In this document: positions 33,356 to 45,579 of the stretch, in pieces | Layout: each line of letters opens with the position of its first letter | How positions within the stretch are numbered: the first letter of the stretch is position 1 | Assembly (NCBI GenBank): GCA_963576785.1 | Contig: OY756146.1 | Span: 930,001-994,000, forward strand | Direction: 5' to 3' | DNA length: 64,000 nucleotides | From: Chlorophyllum brunneum | Lineage: Eukaryota; Basidiomycota; Agaricomycetes; Agaricales; Agaricaceae | Made by a program: the position numbers and the translations under genes | Notes under the pieces: model-generated | What the model saw: the letters and a program-made list of their open reading frames with translations, nothing else | Told to the model about the DNA's origin: nothing | Database searches by the model: none

Positions 33356-35828
33356 TTACGACGGCGGAGGTACACCAACGCCAGATCTGGCCATTTTTTT
33401 ATCATGTCCTCTCTTCCTATTGTGATTGGCACGACTGGCCTTATGTTTATCTTTGGACGATCGTTCTTGTGCCATGTTAGGACTCGGACCCTGAGTGCTT
33501 CCTCCTCGGCTATCCCTGCCACCGCCCCTGCCTCCCCTGCCACGTCCACCGCGTCCACGTCCTCTACCACGGCCTTGAGCATTGTAGGATGGACCAACGG
33601 CCGGAGGAATTGAAGGCTGATTTCCCCTGAATTCGTGCTTCTGTTTGATCTTTTCTTGCGCTTTAGGCTACGAAATCCACATTTGTCACCCGTCAGGTTC
33701 ATCCTTAAGATGCTGAGAGACATGCTTACGTTACGGTCTAGCATGACTTTCCATCCTTCAATTTGTTCATCAGCCCAACCTGGAAAAATGGATCATCAGT
33801 ACCAGCTCCAACAATAGCCGAAAAGTGGCTCACCGGTATCCTTCCTTAACTGTTCTCGTCCTTTACTTCTCCTTGTCGCAGCATCCCGGTCAAATAACTT
33901 GGGGTCACGCATCCACGCCAGTTCAAGTATCGTCTCCGACGTCGCCTTCGCTTCTTCGGCTTTATCTTCAGCCTCCGCATCACTTTGATCAGTTCCTTCA
34001 CCGTCACCCATAACTTTGATTTTGGGCTCCTCGACTTCCTCTAGTTCATCCCCATAGACGCGTCCTTTGGAAGTGGAAGCGCCGGAGGCAGTGGGTACAT
34101 TTTCCCCATCCTCCTCTTCTTCTTCGTCTTCTTCAAAGATCGCTTCGGCACGGCGAAGGATATCCGCTTTCATTTGGTCAATAAGGGATCGATCTTTGAA
34201 GTTGTCCCTGTTGAACGCATAAAACCCTTTGTTACATGGATCGAAATGAAGACCTACTCGACATTCTTTTTCCCTGTAGTGACCTGAGTGAGGTTCATCT
34301 CCTGATCGTCGAAGACGTTTCTCCTCTGGGACAAATCGTAGCCTTCAGAAACGACAGGAGCTTGCTCATAGTCATCCTGCTGCTGGAGCTCATTGTTGAG
34401 TTCCTCCTCAGTAAGTGCGCGACCTTCGAGCAAAGCGCTAAGAACTCGCTCCACGTCCCCTTCATACACCTTGCTTCCTAAGAGCAGCCTCACATAGTTT
34501 GGGCTGGAATCAGGCAGTACGTCAAGGATCTGAGTAACTTTGATATCGAGCTCGGGATCCTCTATGCGATCCGTTGCTTTGGCCTTGCCCTTGCCTTTCT
34601 TAGAGCTGAAGGGCTCCACAATGGGAGGGGGAGCGTTGCTACTCGAGATAGGGGCGGTAGCACTGTGGCTATCTTGGAGTTGTTTGGATCGCGTACCCAG
34701 GTTATCTATTCCCTCTTGCACACCGTAAGAACGCAACACGATCTTGAGGACGCCTGGGTCTTTACGATCGGCGTTCTCAGAGTCGAAAGCTGCCAGGGCG
34801 GATTCGATAACATCGAGCCTTGTGTCTTTCTCTTCTGCGCTTTTAAGTGTCGATGCGAGGGTACGAGAGAGAGAGTAGGATTGCTGGTAATCTGCAAGGA
34901 GAGGACGGTTGAGGAATGGAGTAAGTGGGACAGAATTCGTTACGGAGGAGCTTGAGGAGGTGGATTGCTCGAGGAGAGCGAAGATGATATCAAAAGTCCT
35001 TTCTGCTTCGATGCCTAGGGATCTTCCCTTGGTAGACGACATATCATTCAGCAATTGCTTGAGGATCATATGGAATGTGTCGATGAGCGCGACCTTGGTA
35101 TCGACCCAAATCCTCTCCCAGTCATCCACTTCGACATTGAGCGGTCTGTTAATAGCATTTCGTAGAACATTAACCCCACCATAGGAAGTTGCGATCGAGT
35201 TGAGTGAATTTTCGTAGGCGTACCCCAATGAGAGGATGAGGTCTTTGTTGTGAGCAAAATGGCGGACAAATGAAGGAGGGGAAGCGCGCAGAAAAGAGAG
35301 AATGCAATGAGCTGCTTTGCGAATGGCATAAAGTCCTTGAGCCTGGTTGGACGAGGAGGGGGGAGACAGAAGGAGAGCGAGTGCGGGAACGAGATCCTTC
35401 GCGATGGCGTCGTGTATGGACACTCCAGCCTCGGAGGCGGCGGCCAGGACTGCTCTAAGGCGTGCTTTGTACCGTTTGGTTGTTGAGTATCCGATCGCAA
35501 GATCAAGTAATGTTTGTAGATCTAAACTCGGAGAAATCTTTTCTGCTAGCTGCAAGGTATACCGACAGATAAACTCCTCGTCTTTCGAGATTCGGGGTCG
35601 GTCATTCTGGGAACCCCAGATGAGAGATTGTAGCACTTGGAAACTGACGTCGTGAGCATAACTTCGAACGTAAATCCGAGATGATTCGGTGTCGCGTTTC
35701 GTTGGAGGGAGCCCAACCGTCTGTGCAAGTGTGGAAGCGATGACAGCATTAAGAGATGCGAGCTGGGATGCAGGAAGTTGTCGCCTGGCCTGGGCCGACG
35801 GATACGGCGGTAATCTTGCAATAGTCAT
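33356..35828 (-). CDS. CUE3: CUE-domain protein, ASCC2/Cue3 homologue (ribosome-quality trigger complex)
   Basis: Main exon starts MTIARLPPYPSAQARRQLPA (ATG 35828). An N-terminal helical ASCC2-like domain runs to about residue 330. The CUE ubiquitin-binding domain is at about residues 455-500 (VTQILDVLPDSSPNYVRLLL then VYEGDVERVLSALLEG). Three further exons give MKADILRRAEAIFEEDEEEE, the acidic linker, WADEQIEGWKVMLDRN and an RGG-box-like tail (QGRGRGRGGRGRGGRGGGRD), ending NRKRGHDKKMAR before TAA 33358-33356. That order (CUE, acidic linker, basic NHNRKRGHDKKMA end) is the hallmark of ASCC2/Cue3, which binds K63-ubiquitin on collided ribosomes and works with the Slh1/ASCC3 helicase. About 740 residues. 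The N-terminus could be slightly longer. Confidence 0.85.
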
Positions 35829-36092
35829 CCTCAAGGGTAAGTAGCCGAGTGGTAACTTGAGTACGAAAGTCAATTCAGGCGATGCACTATTCTTGATTAA
35901 ACTCACATCCAACAGCTTCACGGCGTGAACAAAAACCAGTGGGAGCGATACAGAAATTTGGATGCCGCCTTTGCAATGTCATCACCGGCAAGTCCCGAAA
36001 TATAATGATAATTGCCTCTCTCTGCGTGCTACCTCGCTTGAGTGGTACTCTTCGGCAGCGGGATCTAGCGCCCGTGATTACCTTATAGCCAG

Positions 36093-36666
36093 ATGGCCTT
36101 ATGCCTCCCGCCATCTTCCACACCTCCCATCGCTGCTGGAAATTTTGAGCAGTCCCTGATGACAATTCTGCCCTTCTTGATCCGTGTGGTCCTGCGTCTA
36201 CTGCAGTTGTGTGGTAATAGACCTTGGGCATTTTACATTGCGAGAAAGCTGTCCGCAATCGCAGACTGGTACCTAGGTTTAACGAGCCGTGGAAGTCCAA
36301 TCAAACCTGATGGTTCGGCCTCAGTGTCTCCATCAATTGATGCAAGAAAGGATGCTCTACGATCCGGAGTGGAGAAAGACGGTATGTGTCTTATATTTAT
36401 TCTGTTTCGTTCCTAATATACGACGCGATACAGATGATAGCGAGGCTTCTTTTCCTTTAAATACAGCCTCCACAGGCCATGAATCTCCCACCCCATTCGA
36501 CTCCCAAAATTACCCGGAAGGCGAAGAGGAGATAGAGAAGCTCGAGTACAGTGAGGCTGACAGCTTGGTGCTAGTGTCTCCAGACGCAGCAATAATGGAG
36601 AGGAAAGGGCTTGGCTGTATGGCTGAGGATCAGCTCAATGGACCAATTCCTATCCAGACCTACTAG
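36093..36666 (+). CDS. Small hypothetical protein, two exons
   Basis: A frame open from 36093 to an AAGACG|GTATGTG donor at about 36380 splices through a GATACAG acceptor in phase to DDSEASFPLNTASTGHESP and an acidic tail ending LNGPIPIQTY (TAG 36664-36666). The product would be at most 163 residues; the first Met may be at 36159, giving MTILPFLIRVVLRLLQLCG, an amphipathic or membrane-seeking helix. The C-terminal part (EGEEEIEKLEYSEADSLVLV) is acidic. I recognise no family. It is divergent from CUE3 with about 260 bp between starts. Confidence 0.4.
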
Positions 36667-36914
36667 CTGGCTCCGGTGCTGGTAGTGAGAGCTAGTATCT
36701 AAGACCGACAACAAGTAACCAGCGCCAAGAACGCGATAGGTTGCACCAACCACCTATCTGTTACTCAGGCCGTGTGCTGCTCGGGCAATCACATCATAAG
36801 CTATTGTCTAGTAGATGCACTTCGTAGGGGCAGTAAAGTGGGTGTGGTTGATAAAAATACATGACATGTCCTTTGTCCTCTCACATTCGAAGAGTTGATA
36901 GTCCGAGAAACGAA

Positions 36915-38009
36915 TCAAACTGCGTCGACCTCGGCACCTATTCCGTCCGGTCTTCCACCAACCGCCTTCCCAAGTGCGACTTGGTACATTACCAGAATCG
37001 ATGCAAAGGACTACGGCACATAGTAAACGTTGGTGTACTTAGATAACCACAGGCTGAGGGTGCAACTCACTTGTCCCGGAGTCACCACTGACATCATAAA
37101 ATCTCCGTAGCTATTCCCAGTGGCTATGCCTACTACGGCAATGATAGTTATGGGCACGTTTATTGCAGCCGATTCGAGCAACATCCCAACCACTCGCGTA
37201 TGATGTGTTTGAGTGGGTGTACCAAAAGAGTTTTTAATCATCCGCCGGTACAGGGTTAGACGAACGATGATAAAGATTGTCGTAAACAAATTAAGGGCGA
37301 TATTTGCCCCCAATGCAGTCGTCAAAGCGGCTGTTGCGAGGTGCGCAAGTCTGCCTGGTGTCGTTACTTGGTTAGTAAGGACCGCGCCAGTGGTCCCGAA
37401 AACTGTTAGGGGAGATTTGCGTGAGCATGAACTGAAAAGTAAATTTATGCATAAAGGCCTTGCCTATCATTGTCATCCAAAGACAGGCGGGGAGTAGCCA
37501 GAAAAATGTTCCAACATATTTGGACGAAGTAATCACTAGGAATTTTTGTACCATATAACAACGCCATACCTTCAGTACCATGACACCCCAATATCAGCGT
37601 CGAACTCACAAATAGCCATGACGGAATCACTCACAAGGAGTCCATCGGTGAAAACACCGATCAGTATCATTGTCAATGTACAAAACAGCTGTATGCTGCT
37701 AAACACCTCTGTCAGCCGAGGCAGGTCAGGGGTCAACCCTCCAAAAATAATGAAACAATAGGCCCATAAGAAATCCGCCACCCCAAAAATAGTGTTGACC
37801 AGCAACAAAGCAAAAACGTATCCTCGTAAAAGTCGAAGTTGAAGAAGGTTCCTCCCGCTCTGAGGAGCCAAGAGACAAATACAGTTGAAGCCGAGAGTTA
37901 ACAGAGCGCCATACAGGATAGCACCGAATAGGATGCCCACTGTCCAATTGACTTCAAACGTCGGATAGTGGCAACCCACGACGTTTTGGCAGATCTCCCA
38001 GGGCAACAT
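36915..38009 (-). CDS. Seven-transmembrane protein of an unnamed basidiomycete family (copy A)
   Basis: Start MLPWEICQNVVGCHYP (ATG 38009). Exon 1 has three TM segments (VGILFGAILYGALLTLGF, VFALLLVNTIFGVADFLW, LTMILIGVFTDGLL). It splices in the signature TDGLL|VWRCYMV, then SKYVGTFFWLLPACLWMTMI. A GC-AG intron (37403-37463, AG|GCAAGG) joins to VFGTTGAVLTNQVTT and LGANIALNLFTTIFIIVRLT, then GMLLESAAINVPITIIAVVG and TPGQ. A 60-nt intron leads to the last exon SFASILVMYQVALGKAVGG and TGA at 36917-36915. About 300 residues; topology 3 + 4 helices. Function unknown; the W-R-C-Y/F and INVP helix resemble fungal receptor-like membrane proteins. Intact sister copy at 49888-51000. Confidence 0.75.
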
Positions 38010-38956
38010 ATATAACTCTCGGATTGGATTGAAGAGAAGAAGAGAGAGAAAAAAGATAAAGAAAAAAGAGCGGGAGAACCGAATAACCAGCACTCGCAGA
38101 GTGGATCTTAAAGGAAAACTGGGGATGGGAAACAAACCTACTAGCGTCAAGAGCCAAAGGTATTATAGTGCATAGGAGAGGGGCTTCGATCTATGATTTG
38201 GGTGATTGAGTGATGAGCCCGAGCACTGGCAGTGACAGCCACTAGTAGAATGGATTGGCGCGGACACCTCAATCCCCCTACTCACAGTTCCTATCTTGGG
38301 AGTTTTTCACTTGGCTCCATTTTGTCAGGCTATGGCATTCGTGAGTACGACTGAGTAATCGTTTTGCAGCTGTTGCGAAAAGTCCATACCTTTCAAACTT
38401 GAATCGGCAGGTAAAGACCAATGCGTTTGCCAGGATCGTTATCAAGCTTAGCAGGGTCCCGTTTCAAATACGGTGAGTCAATCACTGATACTCCTGGGAT
38501 GTATATCATTCTGCAAGTCAATAAGGCTAACGGTGATGGTATTAATTCTAAAGGAAAGGCCATCGCAGTCGAGGAGTCATGCTTTTCATCATTTAGATAG
38601 CTAGCACTCGACAGCCTGTCGATTCTTTTATGTGAATCGATCTTCCACTCCCGTTTTGAACTTCTGATGGGCCTGGGATATATTGGGGGTGAGTAGCCTG
38701 TACATAGGTACGGGGCAGTGGTCAATCACGTGGGAGGTGAGCTCTTGTTGGGACAGCTTTCTGGGTGGGTTCGGGCTGCGAATAGCATTGTGTCATTCGG
38801 GGGACATAGTAAAGGGGGGAAACGCGGGTCAGGGATGTCCACATAGCCCATGACCATTTGTCGTCACATGGTTACTAAGTTACTGTGTCTTCACAAATTT
38901 ACAAGACAGAACTAACGCAATAAAATTAGGACTCAAGGGTTTGGAATAGGTGACTG
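38010..38956. other. Intergenic, no gene identified
   Basis: A minus-strand frame of 110 codons at 38393-38725 has ordinary composition and no partner exon or family. A purine-rich tract at 38029-38072 lies just upstream of 7-TM copy A and may be part of its promoter. Nothing else is supported. Confidence 0.4.
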
Positions 38957-40763
38957 TTAGGAAGAGTCACTTGTCACCGTTGGGCTGCCAACCGCATCTA
39001 CACGTCTCTCTTTTTTCCAGGCCATAACCTCCCTCAGCGCGGCAACAAATAATGGGATGACGGCACTGGCAAATAGTGGTGTGTAGACAGCGTATTTATG
39101 TTCTGCGGGAAAATACAGCAGTGCGAGCATGCCAGGATTGAAGAACGCTCGAGAGGCGAGTGTTGTGGCTTGGGCGGAGTGTTTGAAGGTGTCTTCGAGA
39201 GACTCTGCAGAATACATCTAAACAACGCTGTTTGATAAGCAACAGGAGATGAAAGTGTGAGGAGCGCGCACCGTTTCTAATGCGTCTAGTGCGCCTTGTA
39301 CGTCATCCCTCACGTCTTCTTTCACAGGCATATTGTCAATCTGGTCAACCAATTTTACGATGCTAGTCAACGTTTCTTTTGTGCCCTTGATGTTCTCCTG
39401 GGCGCGATGTCTCATGAGTGCGTCAATTTGACAGTCTGAAAGAATTGGTATTTCGGATCCATGATGTTGAACACCATTTGGTAGTGGGGAAACGCCGAGA
39501 AGATTGAGAAGTTCCTTGGAAAATTCGTAGAAGATCTGGTCGTTGACTTCAGGTGGAAGATCGGTATTTTTGCCTGCCTCGACGAGAGGAGGGTTATAAA
39601 TGGTTATGACACCCCATTGTGGAAGGAGGAAAGATCTAGAGCGCGAGATTTGACCTGGGACCTGGTTAGTTTAGGGTGACAGCATGATTTAAGAGTGTTA
39701 CCGTCAGAAGTCAGGATATGTAATGGACGGCGTGTGGCTGATGGGATGAACAAAACGAAATGGAGTACTGGGTCGTTTGATGCACTCGAAGCTATTGGAC
39801 AATGAGCGGCGCTTGTTGAAGAATGACGCTAACGCACAGAGGGACCACTCGGCTGAGTTAATGAAAACAGTTAGGTCTTCCGGGGTCAGACCATATGATG
39901 CATTATCGGTTTCCTGAGGTTGGAAAGCTAACCGTCCGTGATATTGAACTTGGCTTTCTATGGTAAAATTGTGCAATGATTCCAGCTTATCTAAGACTGG
40001 ATTAATCCTGGCTAGGGCGGTCTTAGTTGCAGGTCGTATTCTCGAATGGGAGCTTGACTCACAAGCAAGACCTGTCCGGATATTCCAGTTCGAGATTGAG
40101 CTTCCGGCTGACGCATCTTCGTTTAAGAGAGTGAAAGCAAGGCGGTACCGCGAAGAGTATTGGACAATACGGTTGTTATGGTCGAGTGTTCTCGAGGAGG
40201 GGTTGATAAGGTTTGCAAGTTTCTCAAACGCGTCAGGAAAATCTGGAGTGCGATGGGGTTCGGACTTGAACTTCCAAAGTCTGAGCTCGAATGCTCACTT
40301 TGCTCATTAAAAAGAGGCAGGTGGATTTCGTTCCTCCTAACAATCGTATGTGGACTGTTTATTATGCGGTAAGACGTTTCAGCTGGTCTATAGTTAGCTT
40401 GCAGGCGGAAGTTCGACGTCAAGAGGACTAACGACAATCGTTCCCGCCATGAATGCGAAGTTTTATGCCCGACCAATGTGCTGGATTGTCCCGAAGATGT
40501 ACATTGAAGAAGTTTTGTAGACTCGACTTAACACTGGCATCTTCGGCACATATGTCGATGGGGAGCTCGAGATGCCGTTGTGCATGAGAATAAATCCGGG
40601 ATGCGGGGAGTGCAAGGCGCTGAATACTTGTCGCATACCACCACAGGGGCACTGCGAGTAGAATCACCGTCCAGTACGATAGTATGACGCTACGCTTGAC
40701 TGCATTTGACTGATAAAAGAGGGTGGATGGGTCCTTGAGCGGGGCCTGCACCGGAGAGGACAT
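38957..40763 (-). CDS. GPI17: GPI transamidase component PIG-S
   Basis: Start MSSPVQAPLKDPSTLFYQSN (ATG 40763), stop at 38959-38957. The first membrane segment is SVILSYWTVILLAVPLWWYA followed by the family motif TSIQRLALPASRI. The lumenal domain follows over several exons, including RLAFQPQETDNASYGLTPED and TVFINSAEWSLC. The C-terminal end has FNPGMLALLYFPAEHKYAVY, the best conserved PIG-S block, then a second TM (TPLFASAVIPLFVAAL) and a cytosolic basic tail. PIG-S/Gpi17 is an ER-membrane subunit of the complex that attaches GPI anchors to proteins. About 530 residues. Internal exon borders between 39220 and 40430 were only roughly located. Confidence 0.88.
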
Positions 40764-41042
40764 GGGTTTACGTCAGCAGGCTTGGTCGTCGTTGACGTGG
40801 GTCGGGTCAACAGGTCCAAACACCGCCTTGTTTGGCGTCCTCAAGCGGCGGTTTTCCTCATTTCTGCCAAGTCCCCCATCTCACTTGTATATTTCTCTCT
40901 CCCTCCTTATGCCATCTCTGTCCCCGCTACTTTGACATAAACAGAATACTGTCGTAATTCGCCTTCGATCCGGCTTTCGCTTTTTCCTCTTCGTTTCTTC
41001 TTCGGATATCATATCATTCCTCATAGCTAAACACTGTTTCTT

Positions 41043-44000
41043 ATGTCTGCTGGCGGTTTCGATACAAATAATTCCTCGGCATCGTATCACAGGTATGGGC
41101 CCAGGAGATCCTCAGGAACCTTCCCTGCTCCTAATTACAATGTAAGGTATCTTAACTACTTCCCCACACTACTCATCCATCTCCTGATATAGAGGTCTTT
41201 CAATCATCCCCCTCGACGCCGAACTCCGTCTCCAAGTTCCTCTAGGCGTTTTTCTTATGATAGCTATACCCCAGAGAGAGTAGATCCACCTTTTCGAAAT
41301 GAACACTCGAACACCTACAGGCCGAATATCTACAGACCTGAGTACCCAGCAGCAGGTTTTTGGGAGCCTCCACCCAGCCCTGATTCTTATTCATACTCTC
41401 CGCGAGTTCAGGATGTGGAAGTCCGCGATCCTTCAAATTCTTGGCATTCACCGGTGAAGAGTCAGCCTAGTTGGCAAGACCGCAAGCCTATCCCCACATC
41501 CCCTGTCCGGGACCGGCCACGGAGAGATGATACTATGGCCACCCGAATTTTTGAACCCTCCGACGCCTGGAAACGCGATCATAACGACAGGCCAGCGCGC
41601 CTGGATGGGTATGGTAATAAACCTTTGATAAAAATTACAATCCTAATCCACTTCCAGAGCCCCTCTCTCTGATCGATATCCCCAGCATCGTAGGGAAAGT
41701 ATTGGTGGTTCACCGGATAGACCCCAAAGAGTCAACCGCAGCTTTACTCCTTCACCTGGGGGTGATCGCTACCGTCCTCAAGAACCTTTTCACTTACGCC
41801 AGGCCTCACGTCCTGAATATGACACCTATCGGCCGCCCTATGAAGATTCGTGGACCCCCCCTCTCGTCCGCGAATCAATATCTGCTCCAATGCACCGTAG
41901 GGGACCTTCTGGTTCTTACCAGAAGAGGGGTCAGCTCGATTTCCGGGCTGGCGGTCCTCCGCTCTCTCCGAAGATCAATCGGTTTCCTGCGAGGCGTAAT
42001 CGTGGACCTACTTTTTCTATTAACCAGCACCGTAATATCAGCCCAAGTGATCAAATGAATTATGGGGGGGATTTCTTCCGTGCAGATCATGGTGATCGTG
42101 GTGACGATGATGATGACCAGACTAAGAGTAGTCCCTATTCCCGTGCCTCTTCACGTTCCTCGATCGCGTCCACAGTGCCCTCCGAAAAGCACGACGAGTC
42201 TTCATATTCTGCAGATCCAGTTGGAGCGGAGCAGTCGAATGTGATCCAAGAGGCGCGTGGAATTACCAAATCGTTTCCACAATCATCAAGATCGCCTGCT
42301 CGACGAGCCTCTCCTTCCCCCTGTCCACCTGGCCTCCAGTCCCTCAACGATTCCAAACCGATGGCATCTACCAGCCGTGACACAGCTACTTGTCCAATGT
42401 CGTCCCGAGATGAGACGAGGGATGATGATATTACGGAAGAAGAAGAGGATGAAGTTACGGAGATTTTATCACAAAGTAAGCTTGCTGATCGAGTCGTTTG
42501 GTTCCATTCCGAATATCTTGCAATAGACCGATTGAAATATTTCCCTCGTGACCAGAACCGTCAGTCCCAGTCAAAAGGTAAATTCAGTATAGTTTTGTCC
42601 CAGACTACACCTTTTCTGACTTATTATAAGATCCTCTACGGTCTCCTTCACATATTACTGCCAAGACCACTTCACGTGCCCCCTCCGAAGCTAATCTCTC
42701 CATTATCAGAAATTCATCTAGCCCGATCAGGCAAGACAGTACAATCAAGGCTTCTACCGAGGAACAAGATGCTGAAATGCTTCCTCCGCCTGCTTCTCCC
42801 ACGGCTTCCGCTACTCTTCCGGATCCTCCGCCACCGACAACGTCCCTGCCTACCCCGCCTTCTGATGATCATAAGGACGATGGAATATTCAGTGCAGCCA
42901 CCGACGAGGTTCAGGTCAACAGCAAAACTATTCGCGAAGTCCAACGGGCTTCCACTGGGTCGACAGCCGCAAGGGCCAATGTTAATATCCCAGTCATATC
43001 TTTCCGGTCCACTGGGAATGCCAACAGGTTGATATCCATCCCGAGCATTCGAAGGACTGCAAGCAAGAGCACTCCTGTGACTCCTCTGTCTGAGCCTCCG
43101 GCCTCTTCGTCAGTTACAGAAAACGGCGCAGAGTCCTCAATAATGGACGCTCTTCGCTTAGTTATTACGACTCGACTGTTTTGCGACCGCCAGACACGTG
43201 AAGACCGCGTCAATCCTGTCCTATTGGCGAATTTGTCTCTTGCACCTCAACCTGATTTCCAAGTGAACAAAGAAAACGCGGAAGGTGTAATATGCGATGT
43301 CCTCTCCCGACTTCAGCTTCCTGAGAGAGTCCAGGGCTTCAACCAGCTCAGGCCCTCGCTGGTAGAGTTCTTCTCGCAGCGGCAAGCATTCATCAGTGAT
43401 AAAGTCCAGACACTGCGGCAAGAATATGCCGAGCTGCAGGATCAGTGGAATAGCCATTGTCATATGCTGAACGAGCAAGCCAAGCCAAGTATACTCGAGG
43501 GCGAAACTATGCCTATTGGTCGGACGACGCGCAGATCGGCTAACTTGGGTGATGTGGTTCGTTCGGATTTGGAGATGGATCAGATTCTTGCGAGCTTGGA
43601 GAACAACGATGCGACAGATCCGAACCACCTTTCACAACGCAACCTTGCCACCATTCCGGAAATGATTTGTGTTACGAATGGCAAAGTTGATTATCTATTC
43701 GACGACACGTCCCATCGCGTCAACAACCCAGCGGAGTATTATGCTCCCCATACGGGTATTGATGATTGGACGAGAGAGGAGAAAGATATCTTCTCCGCCA
43801 AGTACGCTGCTTACCCCAAGCAATTTGATATCATTGCCGAATATCTTCCAAACAAAACGTCTTCTCAATGCGTGGATTATTATTATCTACATAAGAAGGG
43901 TCTTATCGATTTTCGGAAGGTGGTTTCTAGGCAGGGTTCGAAGCGGAGAAGACGAGGTGCAGGCAAACGGAAGGGCAATGCGTTGCTTACGGATATTCGG

Positions 44001-44637
44001 AAGCACGATGAAGAGGTCCATCGAGATTCGGGGTCACCTTCGGTTGCCCCGTCGCGTGGGGGTGGCCGACCACGAAAACAGAAGGAAAAGGAGAAAGAAG
44101 GAGGGAAGGATAAGGATAAGGAGAAAGATAAAAACAGGGATAAGGAGGGCTCAGAGCCCAAAGTTGACAGCGAAAAGAAGGGAGCCGGTCGATCGACGAA
44201 TAAACGTACGATGACGCAAATGCAGGAGACAACGCCTACCGAAACACCAACGCCGGAACCTGAGGGTAAGAGTCGACGCAGACGTGCTGCGGCTGGATCT
44301 TCCACTGCACCTCCCAGTCGAACTTTGTCCCTCAATTTGGAGGGGAATGAGGAAGCCACGCCTGTGAGTGTCCCTTTCACCCACTTTTTCTGATAGCTAA
44401 TTAGAAAATGCATCACCGAAGGAACCGGATCATCGGCCCGCTAAACGTGCTAAACGCTCACGGAAAGTCAAGTCCGCTGCGATCGTAGAAGATGAACCCT
44501 CGACTCCTGAGATGGATGCTAAACCCCTACCCGACGCATCAGTCTCAGCACCACCAGCGGCAGGAAAGCTTCCGGCGAAAGCCCTCGATCAAGACAAAAG
44601 TCGCTGGTCATCACAATCCGTTGTCACACCATCTTGA
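41043..44637 (+). CDS. SNT1: SANT-domain corepressor, NCoR/Snt1-like
   Basis: Start MSAGGFDTNNSSASYHRYG (ATG 41043). A long disordered Arg/Ser/Pro N-terminal half (about 550 residues, with an acidic DDDITEEEEDEVTEI patch) leads to a helical region (FFSQRQAFISDKVQTLRQEY). The SANT domain follows: DDWTREEKDIFSAKYAAYPK then FDIIAEYLPNKTSSQCVDYY and YLHKK, the NCoR/SMRT SANT1 pattern. Then come an AT-hook-like GGGRPRKQ, a Lys/Asp run and a basic tail. The last intron (GTGAGT donor at about 44366) is best closed at CCGAAG, giving EPDHRPAKRAKRSRKVKS and ending SVVTPS, TGA 44635-44637. Snt1 is the scaffold of the fungal Set3 histone deacetylase complex. About 1,100 residues. The final exon is the least certain part. 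Confidence 0.83.
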
Positions 44638-44830
44638 TGACTCCTTCTGTCTCTTGTCGCCCCCTCTCTCGTTTCCTCTTCCTAGTGGACCACCTAGTGA
44701 ATCTGGATGTTAACCTCCAGCGTTTATACCCTCTCTGCCAGAGGAAGGGATATGCCGTACGTTAGGTCAGTTCCACCCACACTCGACGTGGGTTGATCAC
44801 GGTACTCAATCAAGTAAACCCCACTAGGAA

Positions 44831-45214
44831 ATGCCCTCACCCCGTAGCCGTGCTCGCTCCTCTGACTTTACTATTCTGGTACCTGGACGCCTTGTTGAGC
44901 TTCGTGTGCAACTTTCCGCTGGCAAGTGCAGTTCTGCTGACTTTTCGACCTCTACACCACCACCCCCACTTCCTTGTCTATCATCTCCCTTGTCCTCATT
45001 ACACAGCGATTCCCTACCTCTTCTTCCACCCAGGCCACCCGGGTTGCTCCTACCTCGGCGTTTTCAAGTGTTAGCTACCACGAGGGACCTGAACCTGTAT
45101 AAAAATCAAACCACTTGCATAGATGCTTTCTGGGGTTTGACCACCGTCCTCGATTCACCTGAACGGACCAAGAGTAAACCGGATTTATGGCCCACTTACC
45201 GAAAACGTGATTGA
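44831..45214 (+). CDS. Doubtful proline-rich open frame
   Basis: A 127-codon frame starting MPSPRSRARSSDFTILVPGR and containing STSTPPPPLPCLSSPLSSLH then LPLLPPRPPGLLLPRRF. A good GTGTTAG donor candidate follows RRFQ at about 45068. No family, and the Pro/Leu/Ser bias could arise from pyrimidine-rich intergenic sequence. It could also be an extra exon of the upstream SNT1-like gene, although no splice into it was found. It lies in the 0.9 kb between SNT1 and the convergent parvulin. Confidence 0.2.
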   Translation: MPSPRSRARSSDFTILVPGRLVELRVQLSAGKCSSADFSTSTPPPPLPCLSSPLSSLHSDSLPLLPPRPPGLLLPRRFQVLATTRDLNLYKNQTTCIDAFWGLTTVLDSPERTKSKPDLWPTYRKRD

Positions 45215-45579
45215 CAACGTCCCCAAACAATAGATATACCGGCGGTTACGCATGAGGCACGGACGGGCTGTGTATAACAAAGGAATTCGTGGATCTTGAA
45301 GCTTGACAACTGGCTCGTAGTCTCCCTCCGACCTTGTGATATGGGTATGGTTCTCTTATGGTGGACTGGTTTTGACACTTTGATATGACAGGATATCCTT
45401 ATGTCGTTCTCCCCTTTCCTTTGTCCGCAACTGGATTAATTATGCATATCTTATCTTATCTTCGTCATTGTACACTGTCATATCATAGCATAAAACGGAT
45501 CCTTTGTAATGAAATTGCAGTCGTTGTTATAGGTTGGACGGATCCAAGGAAGAGCAATGATGGTAGAGAAACGGGCGCA

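Noticed and set aside
43883..44416. 177-codon minus-strand open frame
   Set aside because: It is the antisense shadow of the Lys/Glu-rich tail of the SNT1-like gene; its Ser/Phe/Pro bias is explained by that.
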